Below, piece by piece: positions 10,600 through 22,573 of a stretch of DNA of 64,000 nucleotides. Origin of the DNA: Neptunomonas antarctica. GTDB taxonomy: Bacteria; Pseudomonadota; Gammaproteobacteria; Pseudomonadales; Balneatricaceae. The notes below the pieces were generated by a model. That model was not told the DNA's origin. It did not search any database and worked only from the letters and a program-made list of their open reading frames with translations. Each line of letters starts with the position of its first letter. Position 1 is the first letter of the stretch. The stretch is taken from contig NZ_LJSI01000053.1 of assembly GCF_001305295.1 (NCBI RefSeq), positions 806,001 to 870,000 of the forward strand. The letters run 5' to 3'. The position numbers and the translations under genes were made by a program.

Positions 10600-11849
10600 T
10601 TCAATTGTGGTTAGGTATAGCTCTGCTAACAGTGTTGGCGCTGTCTTTTGTATTTATCCCTTTTATTAAGGCGAACAGAGCACAGAAGAATGCTGAAACG
10701 GTGGGCCGAACCCATAAGAATATCGAAATATTTGAAGAGCGTTTAGCTGAACTTGATGTTGAACGAGTCGCCGGTAATCTACAGGATCACGATTACAACG
10801 AGCTAAAGCTGGAGCTTGAAAAGAACCTGCTTGAAGATGCGAGTGACGATGAAAAAACAGTTTTACCCATGCAGGTTGGTTCCAGGCAGCTAGTGGCGGT
10901 TACATTAATGGCGTTGCTGATTCCTGTGATCTCATTCGGATTGTATTTTCAGTATGGCAGCGCCCAACAGTTGCAGGTGGCACTAGAGGGGCCTGAACAA
11001 GTACAGTTTGCCAGCGGTGAGCAGCCAACGGTAGAAGAAGCATTGCAGATGCTGGTAAGTGAACTGGAAAAGAATCCAGATAATGCCGAAGGGTGGTATA
11101 TCCTGGCAACCACCTATATGAATGTAGGTGAATTTGAAAAAGGCGTATCTGGTTTTAAACGTGTGTTGGAATTATTGCCTGAGGATGCTCCTCAGTATGT
11201 GGGTGTGATGGGGCAGTATGCGCAAGGGCTCTATTTTGCAAAAGGCGGCAAAATGGATGAAGAAGTAAGGCAACAAATTCAGCGAACGCTGGATCGAGAG
11301 CCATTAGAAGTCACCGCGCTGGGATTACTGGGTATTGATGCTTTTGAACAAAGCCGATTGGAGGATGCAATAGCTTACTGGCGTAAAGCGCTAGTCAATG
11401 CTGAACCCGCTGCTGCCGAGTCTATAAAGTCTGGTATCCAGCGAGCATTAGAACAACTCGCTACAGAGGGTAAACCAATACCCGACGTACCTGAATTAGT
11501 GAACGCATCGATTCAGTTGCAAGTCAGTATTGCTCCACAGTTGCTTGATAAGGTTACGCCAGATCAAACCGTGTTTGTATTTGCGAAACCCGTCGGCGGC
11601 AGGATGCCGGTTGCTGCTGTACGTTTGACGGTAGCTGAGTTGCCAAAAATGATCACGTTGGATGACAGTTTGGCTATGACGCCACAAGCAAAATTGTCAC
11701 TACAATCTGAGGTGGAGATTGGTGCCCGGATTTCGTTCACGGGACAGCCGCAGGCAACCGTCGGCGATTTACAATCGGCAACGGTGTTGGTTTCAGTCAA
11801 AGATTCGTCAGAAGCCGTAATGCTGTCTATCGATCAGATTGTTCAGTAG
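10596..11849 (+). CDS. ccmI: Cytochrome c-type biogenesis protein CcmI
   Basis: CcmI (417 residues) is the apocytochrome chaperone. It has two N-terminal membrane spans (about residues 2-24 and 94-114) with an intervening cytoplasmic coiled stretch (ERLAELDVERVAGNLQDHDY), then periplasmic TPR units (NPDNAEGWYILATTYMNVGEF, around 155-230). A C-terminal beta-rich domain with VFVFAKPVGGRMPVAAVRL and LTVAELPKMITLDDS is typical for the family. It overlaps ccmH by four bases and is the last ccm gene. Confidence 0.92.
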   Translation: MIQLWLGIALLTVLALSFVFIPFIKANRAQKNAETVGRTHKNIEIFEERLAELDVERVAGNLQDHDYNELKLELEKNLLEDASDDEKTVLPMQVGSRQLVAVTLMALLIPVISFGLYFQYGSAQQLQVALEGPEQVQFASGEQPTVEEALQMLVSELEKNPDNAEGWYILATTYMNVGEFEKGVSGFKRVLELLPEDAPQYVGVMGQYAQGLYFAKGGKMDEEVRQQIQRTLDREPLEVTALGLLGIDAFEQSRLEDAIAYWRKALVNAEPAAAESIKSGIQRALEQLATEGKPIPDVPELVNASIQLQVSIAPQLLDKVTPDQTVFVFAKPVGGRMPVAAVRLTVAELPKMITLDDSLAMTPQAKLSLQSEVEIGARISFTGQPQATVGDLQSATVLVSVKDSSEAVMLSIDQIVQ

Positions 11850-11868
11850 TGCTGTTGGGTTTATAGTA

Positions 11869-11911
11869 AGCACTGTAGTTGTAAGTTCTATAGTTGTAAT
11901 ACTATAGTGCT
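11869..11911. other. Imperfect inverted repeat between ccmI and zipA
   Basis: AGCACTGTAGT at 11869-11879 pairs with ACTATAGTGCT at 11901-11911 (ten Watson-Crick pairs and one G-U) across a loop of 21 bases that itself contains repeated tagttgtaa-like words. It lies in the 108-base gap between ccmI and zipA. No T-run follows, so it is not a clear intrinsic terminator. It may be a transcript-end hairpin or part of the zipA control region. Confidence 0.4.
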
Positions 11912-11957
11912 AAGTGTCATTAATACCTTAATGTTATTCGAGGCAAATATTTAAACC

Positions 11958-13463
11958 ATGGATATCGGCTTAAGAGAATGGTTAATAATTGGGGGCCTTT
12001 TAGTGATAGGCCTGATTGTTTTCGACGGTTGGCGCCGTATGAAAGGGCAGCGCAACACCCTGAAAATAGATATTGATTCAAATTTTGTTGACTCAGAAGA
12101 AAATGATCACAATTCAGAATTGCCCAACGGCGGCGCCAGAATGCTTCGGGATATAAAGACAGGTTTGTTTTATGTCGATCCCGCCGCTGATCCATCGCGT
12201 TCTCATGAACGTATAGATCCTGGTTTTGATCATCTTGCCGAATACGTTGAGCCGGAACATACTAAAAAAGCCGATGCTGAGCTCAAGCGCAATGAGCCCG
12301 GATATGAATCCGAATATGGACCAGAATATAGAGCACCTGCCAGCGAAAAGCGTGAAGCAGAAGAACAGTTACGTCCCTCTCAGGCGTCGTCGTCTTCGAA
12401 ATCAGATAGGCGTGAAGCTGGTTATTTCAGTGAGGATGAAGAACTGGATCCGTTATTTGATGATATTCCTGAAATACTCTCTCCTGCCAGAAAATCCAGC
12501 ACCGATCTGTCAAGAAATGATGTGTTTGCAAATGATACGGCTCAAGTGGACCAGAGTGAATTCAATAGAGCTGATTTAAAAACAGCATCGATAACACAAC
12601 GTTCAGAGTCGATATCTGCAGTTCAGGAAAAAATAGCTACAGATCAGGAAAGAGCTTCAGCCGTTCAGAAAAGAGCTTCAATAGCTCAGAAGAAAGCAGG
12701 GCAGTCAGAATTTCTTGATTTGGAACAACCGATTACAGTATTGATGCGCCAGGCGTCTGAAAAAACTGGCTGGAATGAAGACCCGCTGCCACAGGAGGAA
12801 GAGTCTACCTCTTCAACCACAGATAAAGGACATCCTTCCACGGCGACTGCTCCCGAATCTTCTGATAGTTATCGTCGTGATACAGACTCTTCTGAAACGG
12901 ATGAAGCTGTATTTATAGATGAAGCCTTATCCGAAGAAGAGCTAATCGACGAACCTGGGCAGGATTCTCTTTTTGATGACAAAAAACTAGCACACGCAAG
13001 AAGTGACCGAAAAGCAAGAGAGCAAGCGCCAGAGCCTGAAGAAGTGCTGGTTATCACGGTAGTCGGTAAAGATGCACCGTTGGAGGGGCAAACATTACTG
13101 CAAGTTGTCTTGGCCTGTGGCATGCGGTTTGGTGATATGAATCTATTCCATCGTTTCGAGGAGGGAATAGATAAAGGTGCAGTACAGTTTAGCATGGCCA
13201 ATGCAGTGAATCCGGGTACGTTTGATCTTGAGCATATGTCTGGAATGACAACGCCGGGTGTCAGCTTCTTTATGTCGATGGGTGAACCGGCTGATGCGAA
13301 GAATGCGTTCGAGTGCATGCTTGCAACGGCTGAAACAGTATCTAAGCATGTAGGTGGTGATTTGCTGGATGAAAACCGTTCGGTTATGCGGCCTCAGACG
13401 AAGGCCCATTATCGGGAACGTATCCGTGAATTCGAATTACATAATAGGCATCGTCGGGGCTAG
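11958..13463 (+). CDS. zipA: Cell division protein ZipA
   Basis: ZipA anchors FtsZ to the inner membrane during division. The N-terminus LREWLIIGGLLVIGLIVFDGWRR is the single membrane segment with the family-typical basic follow-up. A long charged, Ser/Glu-rich linker (about residues 40-350) contains a short internal quasi-repeat (AVQEKIATDQERASAVQKRA). The C-terminal FtsZ-binding domain (about 355-495) shows VLVITVVGKDAPLEGQTLLQ, MNLFHRFE, FSMANAVNPGTFDLE and TPGVSFFMSMGEP. At 501 residues it is longer than E. coli ZipA because of the linker. In Pseudomonas smc precedes zipA; here ccmI does. ligA follows, as usual. Confidence 0.95.
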   Translation: MDIGLREWLIIGGLLVIGLIVFDGWRRMKGQRNTLKIDIDSNFVDSEENDHNSELPNGGARMLRDIKTGLFYVDPAADPSRSHERIDPGFDHLAEYVEPEHTKKADAELKRNEPGYESEYGPEYRAPASEKREAEEQLRPSQASSSSKSDRREAGYFSEDEELDPLFDDIPEILSPARKSSTDLSRNDVFANDTAQVDQSEFNRADLKTASITQRSESISAVQEKIATDQERASAVQKRASIAQKKAGQSEFLDLEQPITVLMRQASEKTGWNEDPLPQEEESTSSTTDKGHPSTATAPESSDSYRRDTDSSETDEAVFIDEALSEEELIDEPGQDSLFDDKKLAHARSDRKAREQAPEPEEVLVITVVGKDAPLEGQTLLQVVLACGMRFGDMNLFHRFEEGIDKGAVQFSMANAVNPGTFDLEHMSGMTTPGVSFFMSMGEPADAKNAFECMLATAETVSKHVGGDLLDENRSVMRPQTKAHYRERIREFELHNRHRRG

Positions 13464-13607
13464 TCTTAAACTAGTCCACCCGAGGCCTTTAGGGTCTGCG
13501 TTTTATAAGCCCAACATTAAGATTCAGTATCGCAGCTCTTGCTGCAAATTTTTGTGTTGTAAAGCAAGCTGCCGTGTCAGCCAATTTCTAATATATAGCC
13601 TGAATAA

Positions 13608-15883
<2,276 letters not shown>

Positions 15884-15900
15884 GCTTATCGGCTAACGGT

Positions 15901-16545
15901 TCAGGCCCAGCTTTCAATGTGAGGTCCGCTGATTAATAACCGCAGTAGATCCGACCGGCAAATTATTCCTAATAACTGGCTTTCCTCATCGAATACTGGC
16001 ATCGCATTGATTTTATAATCAATAAAGCTGGATGAAATAACCGAAATATCGGTGTCGGGTGAAGCGGCAATCAATTGTCGAGTATAAAAGTTGGCAATGC
16101 TGACAGTTGATTCTTTGCCGTGCTCAATAATATCAATATGTGAAATGATTCCTACCGGATCATCGTTGGCCCCTGTCACCATTAAATGGCTGATATGTAG
16201 CTCCTGCATCCGTATCCAGGCGGCTTTGAATGTGACTTCACGGGCAATCGTATGCACCGGCCATGTCATAATTTGTGCGGCCTTGAGTTTTACGCTGTGT
16301 GATTTAGGTTTATCGGGATTAATGGCGCTGTAGGTGTTGGGCGTCTGTTGTTTAGGGCTGTTGGCTGTTGTTTCCCCTTTAAGGAAATCAGTAAAACTTT
16401 CGCCATCCGCATGCAAGCGCTTTTCAGTCCCTGAACTGTCGTGTAGTGCCTTGGGTTGCGTAGTCGCATCTACTCCGCGTGCCGGAAACAGAGAGCTAAT
16501 CGGTGTTTCGATCCGGTTACCATGATCTATAATAATTAACGACAT
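15901..16545 (-). CDS. CBS-domain-pair protein
   Basis: The protein has 214 residues. About 85 N-terminal residues are variable and polar; the rest holds two CBS motifs (about residues 90-145 and 150-210): MTWPVHTIAREVTFKAAWIRM, then HLMVTGANDDPVGIISHIDI, and VISSSFIDYKINAMPVFDEE, then LLGIICRSDLLRLLI. CBS pairs usually bind adenosine nucleotides and regulate a partner domain; here no catalytic domain is attached. It is convergent with the ligA operon, and starts about 40 bases downstream of the mnmC-like gene on the same strand, so the two may be co-transcribed. The ligand and target are unknown. Confidence 0.8.
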   Translation of the reverse strand: MSLIIIDHGNRIETPISSLFPARGVDATTQPKALHDSSGTEKRLHADGESFTDFLKGETTANSPKQQTPNTYSAINPDKPKSHSVKLKAAQIMTWPVHTIAREVTFKAAWIRMQELHISHLMVTGANDDPVGIISHIDIIEHGKESTVSIANFYTRQLIAASPDTDISVISSSFIDYKINAMPVFDEESQLLGIICRSDLLRLLISGPHIESWA

Positions 16546-16584
16546 CAGTATATTTTCCTCAAGTGTTAATTGAATAGCGGCTGA

Positions 16585-17907
16585 TTACTTTACTCCTTGA
16601 GATTCATTATGGTTGTTGCTTCGGACCAGCGATTTAATAATAAAACGTGCAGGGTGCAATGCATAGCTAATCTTGCGGGAAAAAGGTAACGGTTCTCCGC
16701 ATATCGATGCAGCCAAATACTCCGCTGCCAATGGCGCTGTAATCAGTCCTTTCGAGCCATGACCGACATTCACATAAAGGCCACTATGTAACGGCGCCGG
16801 GCTGTTAGCAAACTTCCATTTTCTATCATGCTGTAATTTAGCATAGTGGTCCATATATTGATGAACGATAGGTGCGGGGCCAGCAATCGGTAAGTAATCA
16901 GGTGTCGAGCAACGGTAGCCAACTTTGCCTGTCCATTCATCAATGGGTGGGAGTTGATTGGCGAAATCAGGCACAACATTAGATAGCATAGTAAGGTTGG
17001 CTTCATGATCTACATGCCGTAGCTGTGGCGATTGATCATGCAGATCAAACGTGGCACCAAAACTATAGCGGTTATCCAGAGAGGGTGAAATATAGCCTGC
17101 ACCACAGATCACCGTTTTTAAAACGGGCATGCCAGACGCTGTTGGTGTTACGGATACCTGTCCGCGAATCGGTTTAATCGGTAAATGGCTGAGTAAATTA
17201 AATTCTTTAGCCTGTGTGGCTGACGCGACGATCAAGATATCGGCGCTATGCTGATTGTCGCTCTGGTCGGTCACGCTCCAGCTACAATCGCCCGGTTGAG
17301 TAGGGCTCTGTTGAGCGATAGAGATGACTGTAGTTGACAGCGTTAGCGTAATATAGGGATGGTTAATCAATGTATCGCAAAAGCTTTTAGGCTGAACCCA
17401 GCCAGCCCGTGGCAAGTAAAGTGCCTGATGTTGAATATCAGTGCCGGCAATAATCGAGGCTTGCTCCGCCGATACACTCGAAACCACCTCATGCGGGTAA
17501 TGCTCGCTGGCTATTAAAGTATTCTGACGAGCCACTTCCTTCGCGGAAGTAGCGAGTTGCAAGACACCGCATTGAGAAGCTATTTTGCCATCCATGCAGC
17601 CCTTAATCATTAACAATCGCAGCGTGTATTCCAGACCGCATAAATGAAACTCACCTGCCAGCGTAGGTGCCGTAGGCAGCTTAGCGTATAAAACGCCCTG
17701 ATGATTACCGGAAGCCTCCTGACAAATAGCATCACAACGATCAATCAACTGCACACTAATTCCGCGCCGGGCCAGTGCTTCGGCCATAGCGCAGCCTGAA
17801 AGGCCCGCACCGAGGATGATCGCTGTTTTAGGTTTAGTTACGGTCGGTAACGTAAACCAAGGCTGCTTATTGTGTTCGGGGGCAGGTGCCGTTTCAGGTG
17901 GTAGCAT
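16585..17907 (-). CDS. mnmC: MnmC-type FAD-dependent cmnm5s2U34 oxidoreductase, lacking the methyltransferase domain
   Basis: The 440-residue protein matches only the C-terminal (MnmC1/MnmC-o) half of bifunctional MnmC, which removes the carboxymethyl group from cmnm5s2U in the tRNA wobble position. The FAD fold AIILGAGLSGCAMAEALARRG is near residues 29-50; EASGNHQGVLYAKLP, RGQVSVTP and VGHGSKGLITAPLAAEYL are typical MnmC blocks. The first 25 residues (ending QPWFTLP) resemble the inter-domain linker of full MnmC. No methyltransferase coding sequence is seen in the 300 bases upstream of its start. The partner methyltransferase (MnmD-like) would have to be encoded elsewhere, or be absent. Confidence 0.85.
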   Translation of the reverse strand: MLPPETAPAPEHNKQPWFTLPTVTKPKTAIILGAGLSGCAMAEALARRGISVQLIDRCDAICQEASGNHQGVLYAKLPTAPTLAGEFHLCGLEYTLRLLMIKGCMDGKIASQCGVLQLATSAKEVARQNTLIASEHYPHEVVSSVSAEQASIIAGTDIQHQALYLPRAGWVQPKSFCDTLINHPYITLTLSTTVISIAQQSPTQPGDCSWSVTDQSDNQHSADILIVASATQAKEFNLLSHLPIKPIRGQVSVTPTASGMPVLKTVICGAGYISPSLDNRYSFGATFDLHDQSPQLRHVDHEANLTMLSNVVPDFANQLPPIDEWTGKVGYRCSTPDYLPIAGPAPIVHQYMDHYAKLQHDRKWKFANSPAPLHSGLYVNVGHGSKGLITAPLAAEYLAASICGEPLPFSRKISYALHPARFIIKSLVRSNNHNESQGVK

Positions 17908-18224
17908 AGGTATGTGGGCTCATTGGGGCGGAAAAGAGTATTGTAGGGGAAATGGTAGTGAATGTGAGGGGCTTATCGTACAAGTCCATCCTCATATGCT
18001 AGAATTGCCTTCATTTTACTGATTGAAGAGCTGTGGTTTTTTGTCTAAATTGGTAACTATTAATTTTTAATGAGTAGTATCTATTAGTGGCTAATCTCTG
18101 TTTTTCGTCTACGCTTTTGTCTCAAGGAGGAGATGGCATATACTCTTACCTGTAGCAAATATGAATAAATGATTTTAATGAACTTTCTTCTCTTTTTATT
18201 GGCTTTTAATCGGTAGGCACGTTA
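17908..18224. promoter_or_regulatory. Divergent intergenic region ahead of the polysaccharide locus
   Basis: These 317 bases separate mnmC from the tviB-like gene and must carry both promoters. The right half is T-rich. A near-consensus ribosome site (aaggaggag) sits just before an 11-codon ORF at 18133-18168 (MAYTLTCSKYE), which could be a leader peptide or chance. TCGGTAGGCACG at about 18209-18220 is only loosely like the RfaH ops element (GGCGGTAGCGTG). I could not assign a confident promoter. Confidence 0.35.
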
Positions 18225-19505
18225 ATGGATTTTTCTATTCAAGACACTCGCATCGCAATTCTTGGTTTAGGTTATGTCGGGCTACCTCTCGCCGCTGAGT
18301 TTGGTAAGCATTATCCAACGGTAGGTTTTGACATCAATAAAGCCCGGCTGGAGGAGTTACAGGCCGGTGTTGATAGTACGCTTGAAGTCAGTAGTGAAGA
18401 ACTCGCAGAAGCATCATTATTAACATATAGCTCTGAAATTGACGCGCTGAAAAGTTGTAATGTTTTTATTGTGACGGTGCCAACGCCTATTAATGAACAC
18501 AAGCAGCCTGATCTTACGCCCTTGCTTAAAGCCAGTGCCGTCATCGGCAAAGCTTTGAAGCAGGGTGATGTTGTTATTTATGAATCGACCGTTTATCCCG
18601 GTGCGACAGAAGAAGATTGCGTTCCTGTTTTAGAACGTGAATCTGGTCTGAAATACAACGTTGATTTTTTCTGTGGATATAGCCCCGAGCGTATCAATCC
18701 GGGTGATAAAGAACACCGTGTTACCACTATCCTGAAAGTGACCTCCGGATCGACACCCGACGTAGCAGATTTTGTCGATAGCCTTTACCGCTCAATTATT
18801 ACTGCCGGCACCTATAAAGCCAGCTCTATCAAAGTGGCCGAGGCTGCCAAGGTTATTGAAAATACGCAACGTGATGTCAATATCGGTCTGATTAACGAAT
18901 TAGCGGTTATTTTCAATAAGCTAGGTATCGATACAGAAGAAGTACTCAAAGCAGCCGGAACGAAATGGAACTTCTTACCCTTCCGTCCGGGTTTGGTCGG
19001 TGGTCATTGCATAGGCGTAGATCCCTATTACCTCACTCATAAGGCACAGTCTGTTGGTTATCAGCCTGAAATTATTCTGGCAGGGCGTCGTCTGAATGAT
19101 GGCATGGGTGCATATGTCGTTAGTCAGTTAGTTAAATCTATGCTGAAGAAAAGAATTCAGGTAAATGGTGCGCGTGTGCTGGTATTGGGATTAACCTTTA
19201 AAGAAGATTGCCCCGATCTGCGTAATACCAAAGTGGTCGATATCATCAATGAACTTTCAGATTACGGTATTAATGTTGACTGTCATGACCCTTGGATCAA
19301 TGTGACAGATGCTGAACACGAATATGGTATCACACCGGTATCAACGCCGGAGCAGGGTGCTTACGATGCCGTTATTATTGCGGTAGCGCACCAACAGTTT
19401 AAAGCGATGGGAGCAGAAGGCATTCGATCATTTGGTAAGCCGGAGCATGTACTCTACGATCTTAAATACATTTTGCCTGCAGAAGCTACTGACCTTCGTC
19501 TTTAA
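18225..19505 (+). CDS. tviB: TviB/WbpO-type UDP-N-acetylglucosamine (GalNAc) 6-dehydrogenase
   Basis: This nucleotide-sugar dehydrogenase (426 residues) oxidises the C6 hydroxyl of UDP-GlcNAc or UDP-GalNAc to the uronic acid with two NAD+. The N-terminal Rossmann motif is [19 protein letters not shown], followed by [13 protein letters not shown] and [12 protein letters not shown]. The catalytic Cys262 lies in [15 protein letters not shown]. The C-terminal domain has [20 protein letters not shown]. These blocks match the TviB/WbpO subgroup rather than UDP-glucose dehydrogenase. A tviC-like epimerase follows nine bases downstream, the same pair that makes UDP-GalNAcA for Vi antigen in Salmonella. 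Confidence 0.88.
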   Translation: MDFSIQDTRIAILGLGYVGLPLAAEFGKHYPTVGFDINKARLEELQAGVDSTLEVSSEELAEASLLTYSSEIDALKSCNVFIVTVPTPINEHKQPDLTPLLKASAVIGKALKQGDVVIYESTVYPGATEEDCVPVLERESGLKYNVDFFCGYSPERINPGDKEHRVTTILKVTSGSTPDVADFVDSLYRSIITAGTYKASSIKVAEAAKVIENTQRDVNIGLINELAVIFNKLGIDTEEVLKAAGTKWNFLPFRPGLVGGHCIGVDPYYLTHKAQSVGYQPEIILAGRRLNDGMGAYVVSQLVKSMLKKRIQVNGARVLVLGLTFKEDCPDLRNTKVVDIINELSDYGINVDCHDPWINVTDAEHEYGITPVSTPEQGAYDAVIIAVAHQQFKAMGAEGIRSFGKPEHVLYDLKYILPAEATDLRL

Positions 19506-19514
19506 GGAAAAAAC

Positions 19515-20546
19515 ATGACTCGTTACGAACAGATTAAAACAGAGCTTCTGGCCACCCCGAAAACCTGGCTAGTGACAGGTGTTGCAGGTTTTATCGGATC
19601 TAACCTATTAGAGCATTTATTGAAACTGAATCAACGTGTTATCGGCCTGGATAACTTTGCAACCGGCTTTCAACATAATTTAGATGAAGTGCAATCACAG
19701 GTAACGGCTGAGCAGTGGAAAGGGTTCAGGTTTATTAAAGGCGATATTCGCCAGCTTCAAGACTGCCATACAGCCTGTACGGGTGTTGATTATGTATTGC
19801 ACCAGGCAGCATTGGGTTCTGTGCCCCGTTCGATTAACGATCCTATCGCTACCAATGAAACAAATATCAGCGGCTTTCTGAATATGCTGGTGGCAGCACG
19901 TGATGCAGAGGTAAAAAGTTTTACCTATGCGGCGAGTAGCTCCACCTATGGTGATCATCCGGCATTACCCAAAGTGGAAGAGACTATTGGCAATCCACTA
20001 TCTCCTTACGCTGTTACAAAATATGTAAACGAACTCTATACAGATGTGTTTGCGCGCACCTATGGCTTTAAATCCATAGGACTGCGTTACTTCAATATTT
20101 TTGGCAAACGCCAAGATCCGGATGGAGCCTATGCGGCAGTTATTCCTAAATGGACCGCCGCCATGATCAAAAATGAGGAAGTTTTCATTAATGGTGATGG
20201 CGAAACCAGTCGTGACTTCTGTTTTATTGAGAATGCCGTGCAAGCGAATATATTGGCTGCTACCTCCGGTGAAGCAGCAAAAGGTGAAGTGTATAACGTT
20301 GCTGTGAGTGGGCGAACGGATCTGAATCAGTTATTTAACGCCATTAAACAGAGCCTTGGCGATAATGAAGTGCGTTACGATAAAGAACCTGTATACCGCG
20401 CTTTTCGTGCCGGTGATGTGCGCCATTCTCAGGCCGATATCAGTAAAGCGCAACGTCTGCTGGGTTATGCTCCAGTATTCGATATCGAAGCAGGGATAAC
20501 TAAAGCGATGCCTTGGTATGTAAGTTTTATGCAAGGTGATAAGTAG
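19515..20546 (+). CDS. tviC: TviC/WbpP-type UDP-GlcNAc (or UDP-GlcNAcA) C4-epimerase
   Basis: This extended short-chain dehydrogenase (343 residues) has the NAD motif [15 protein letters not shown], a catalytic Ser region [14 protein letters not shown] and the YAVTK catalytic Tyr/Lys pair. The N-terminal helix [19 protein letters not shown] and [30 protein letters not shown] are typical of WbpP/TviC, which act on N-acetylated UDP-hexosamines. With the preceding dehydrogenase it should supply UDP-GalNAcA (or UDP-GalNAc) for the glycan built by this locus. Substrate choice is inferred from subgroup similarity. Confidence 0.87.
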   Translation: MTRYEQIKTELLATPKTWLVTGVAGFIGSNLLEHLLKLNQRVIGLDNFATGFQHNLDEVQSQVTAEQWKGFRFIKGDIRQLQDCHTACTGVDYVLHQAALGSVPRSINDPIATNETNISGFLNMLVAARDAEVKSFTYAASSSTYGDHPALPKVEETIGNPLSPYAVTKYVNELYTDVFARTYGFKSIGLRYFNIFGKRQDPDGAYAAVIPKWTAAMIKNEEVFINGDGETSRDFCFIENAVQANILAATSGEAAKGEVYNVAVSGRTDLNQLFNAIKQSLGDNEVRYDKEPVYRAFRAGDVRHSQADISKAQRLLGYAPVFDIEAGITKAMPWYVSFMQGDK

Positions 20547-20768
20547 TTTATGAAGATTTTTCCTGCCGGTGATGTCAGTAGTTTTACAGGATATTCTTAG
20601 TTCAACGGATAATGTTTGCATAGTTGTGTCTAGTGGTAACTGATGCATATATGTGCACTCTAGTAGAAACAAGTAATATTAGCTGTGGCATGTAACCCAT
20701 TTGAGGGTGATGCATTATTTTTGAACTTATTTTTACTATAAAAATAGTTTATAAGGTTTATAGGGTTT

Positions 20769-22571
20769 ATGAAAACTTTTCGGAATATCCTTGATTTGTT
20801 GACTCATCATGAAAAGCGTCAAGGTCTAAGGGTTTTATTGATGGTTATTGGGATGGCTTTACTTGAGTCAATAGGCGTGGTTTCGGTGATGCCATTTCTT
20901 GCTGTTTTAGGGAACCCAGAGATGATTAATATAAATCCTGTGTTAAGCGAATTGTTCGATATGTCGAAGAGTTTTGGTGTTAATAGCGCAGATCAATTTC
21001 TCATGGCGCTTGGTGTTGGCGCGTTTTTGATTATAATTACCTCTTCTATATATCGGGCCTTTACTCACTTTTATCTTAATCGATTTATTGAGATGCGTAG
21101 AGACTCGATAGGTTCTCGATTACTTGAGACTTACCTGTATCAGCCTTACTCCTTTTTTCTTGGTCGTCATAGTGGAGAGATGTCAAAAACTGTATTATCA
21201 GAAGTGGATCAGTTTGTACATCAAACTCTGCGCCCTGTGATTATGATGCTGGCTTATTCAGTTGTGCTTGTAAGTCTGATTGCTCTACTTGTGATAGCTG
21301 ATCCGAAACTCGCCATAATTGTAGCGGCGACATTTGGTTTGCTTTACTTTTTTGTGTACCTGGCAATTCGTGGTTATCTTGAAAGAACAGGTAAATTACG
21401 CGTAGAAAGCAACAGCGAACGGTTTTTGATGGCGGCTGAAGCTTTTGGAGGTATCAAAAGTATCAAATTGCGCGGTTGTGAGCCTTTTTATATGGACCGT
21501 TTTTCTTCTGCGTCAAGGCAGTTTGCGCGAATTTATGCCGGGCATCAAACGCTGACTCAGGCCCCCAAATTCTTAATTGAGGCAATTGCCTTTGGAGGAG
21601 TAATCCTACTCACATTAGCTTTGCTGCATCAGCAAGGAGGTGGGCAAGGTGGTGCATTGGGGCAGGTGTTGCCTTTGCTTGGATTATATGCATTTGCTGC
21701 ATATCGTATCCAGCCTGCGACTACAGCAATTTATTTAGGTATGGCAAATCTTAGATATGGAGCTCTTACCGTTGAAAACTTACGCCGGGATTTGTCGATC
21801 GGAGTGCCTGATTCTCATCAGCAAAATGTTACAGGTTTTGATCATGCGCGAGAGTATATTGAATTAGATAATGTGGATTTTAGTTATCCTGAGACGACAA
21901 AAATGACATTATCGGGCATTAATTTAAAAATACCGGTCGGTAGCTCTATTGGAATTGTCGGAAGTACAGGATCTGGTAAAACCACGCTAGTCGATATTAT
22001 TTTGGGGCTTCTTCGGCCATCGGAAGGAGCGATACTGGTTGATGGTAAGCTAGTGACTGAGAATAACCTTCGAGATTGGCAGCGAACTCTTGGATATGTC
22101 CCTCAGGAAATATTTTTGACCGATACTAGTATAGCTCAAAATATTGCTTACGGATTATCGCGAGAAGAAATCGATATGGCGCAGGTAGAGCGCTGTGCGC
22201 GGATGGCTCAGGTGCATGACTTTATTTCTCAAGAGCTTCCAGGAGGTTATGAATCCTTAGTTGGTGAGCGTGGTGTTCGTTTGTCAGGAGGGCAGCGCCA
22301 AAGAATTGGTATCGCCCGTGCTCTTTATCATGATCCCTCTGTTATGGTCTTTGATGAAGCAACGAGTGCCTTGGATACCGTTACAGAACAAGCTGTCATG
22401 CAAGCAATAGAAAAATTCCAAAATAATAAGACAATTATTATAATTGCTCACCGCTTAAGTACAGTTAGTAATTGCGATAATGTGGTTATACTGGCCGGTG
22501 GGCACGTCAAGGCTCAGGGCAGTTTTAATGAACTATCAGAGAGTGACCCACAGTTTAAGGCTATGGTGTAA
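20769..22571 (+). CDS. ABC transporter with fused membrane and ATPase domains, PglK-like lipid-linked glycan flippase
   Basis: The 600-residue half-transporter has an N-terminal six-helix membrane domain (about residues 15-330) and a C-terminal ATPase. Walker A is GSTGSGKTT (near 397-405), the signature LSGGQRQRIGIARAL (near 507) and Walker B VMVFDEATSALD (near 525). In this setting such homodimeric exporters resemble PglK/WlaB of Campylobacter, which flips lipid-linked oligosaccharide across the inner membrane. No Wzx and no Wzm/Wzt pair is seen in the locus, which supports a flippase role. An MsbA-like lipid exporter cannot be excluded. About 220 bases without a recognisable gene precede it. 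Confidence 0.8.
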   Translation: MKTFRNILDLLTHHEKRQGLRVLLMVIGMALLESIGVVSVMPFLAVLGNPEMININPVLSELFDMSKSFGVNSADQFLMALGVGAFLIIITSSIYRAFTHFYLNRFIEMRRDSIGSRLLETYLYQPYSFFLGRHSGEMSKTVLSEVDQFVHQTLRPVIMMLAYSVVLVSLIALLVIADPKLAIIVAATFGLLYFFVYLAIRGYLERTGKLRVESNSERFLMAAEAFGGIKSIKLRGCEPFYMDRFSSASRQFARIYAGHQTLTQAPKFLIEAIAFGGVILLTLALLHQQGGGQGGALGQVLPLLGLYAFAAYRIQPATTAIYLGMANLRYGALTVENLRRDLSIGVPDSHQQNVTGFDHAREYIELDNVDFSYPETTKMTLSGINLKIPVGSSIGIVGSTGSGKTTLVDIILGLLRPSEGAILVDGKLVTENNLRDWQRTLGYVPQEIFLTDTSIAQNIAYGLSREEIDMAQVERCARMAQVHDFISQELPGGYESLVGERGVRLSGGQRQRIGIARALYHDPSVMVFDEATSALDTVTEQAVMQAIEKFQNNKTIIIIAHRLSTVSNCDNVVILAGGHVKAQGSFNELSESDPQFKAMV

Positions 22572-22573
22572 TC

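Noticed and set aside
12869-13318. A 149-codon open frame antisense to zipA
   Set aside because: It lies wholly within the conserved FtsZ-binding domain and linker of ZipA, has Ser/Cys-rich low-complexity translation and matches no family; it is a shadow of the real gene.
18205-18222. An ops/JUMPstart element for RfaH before the polysaccharide locus
   Set aside because: TCGGTAGGCACG shares only part of the GGCGGTAGCGTG core, and the flanking JUMPstart sequence is absent.
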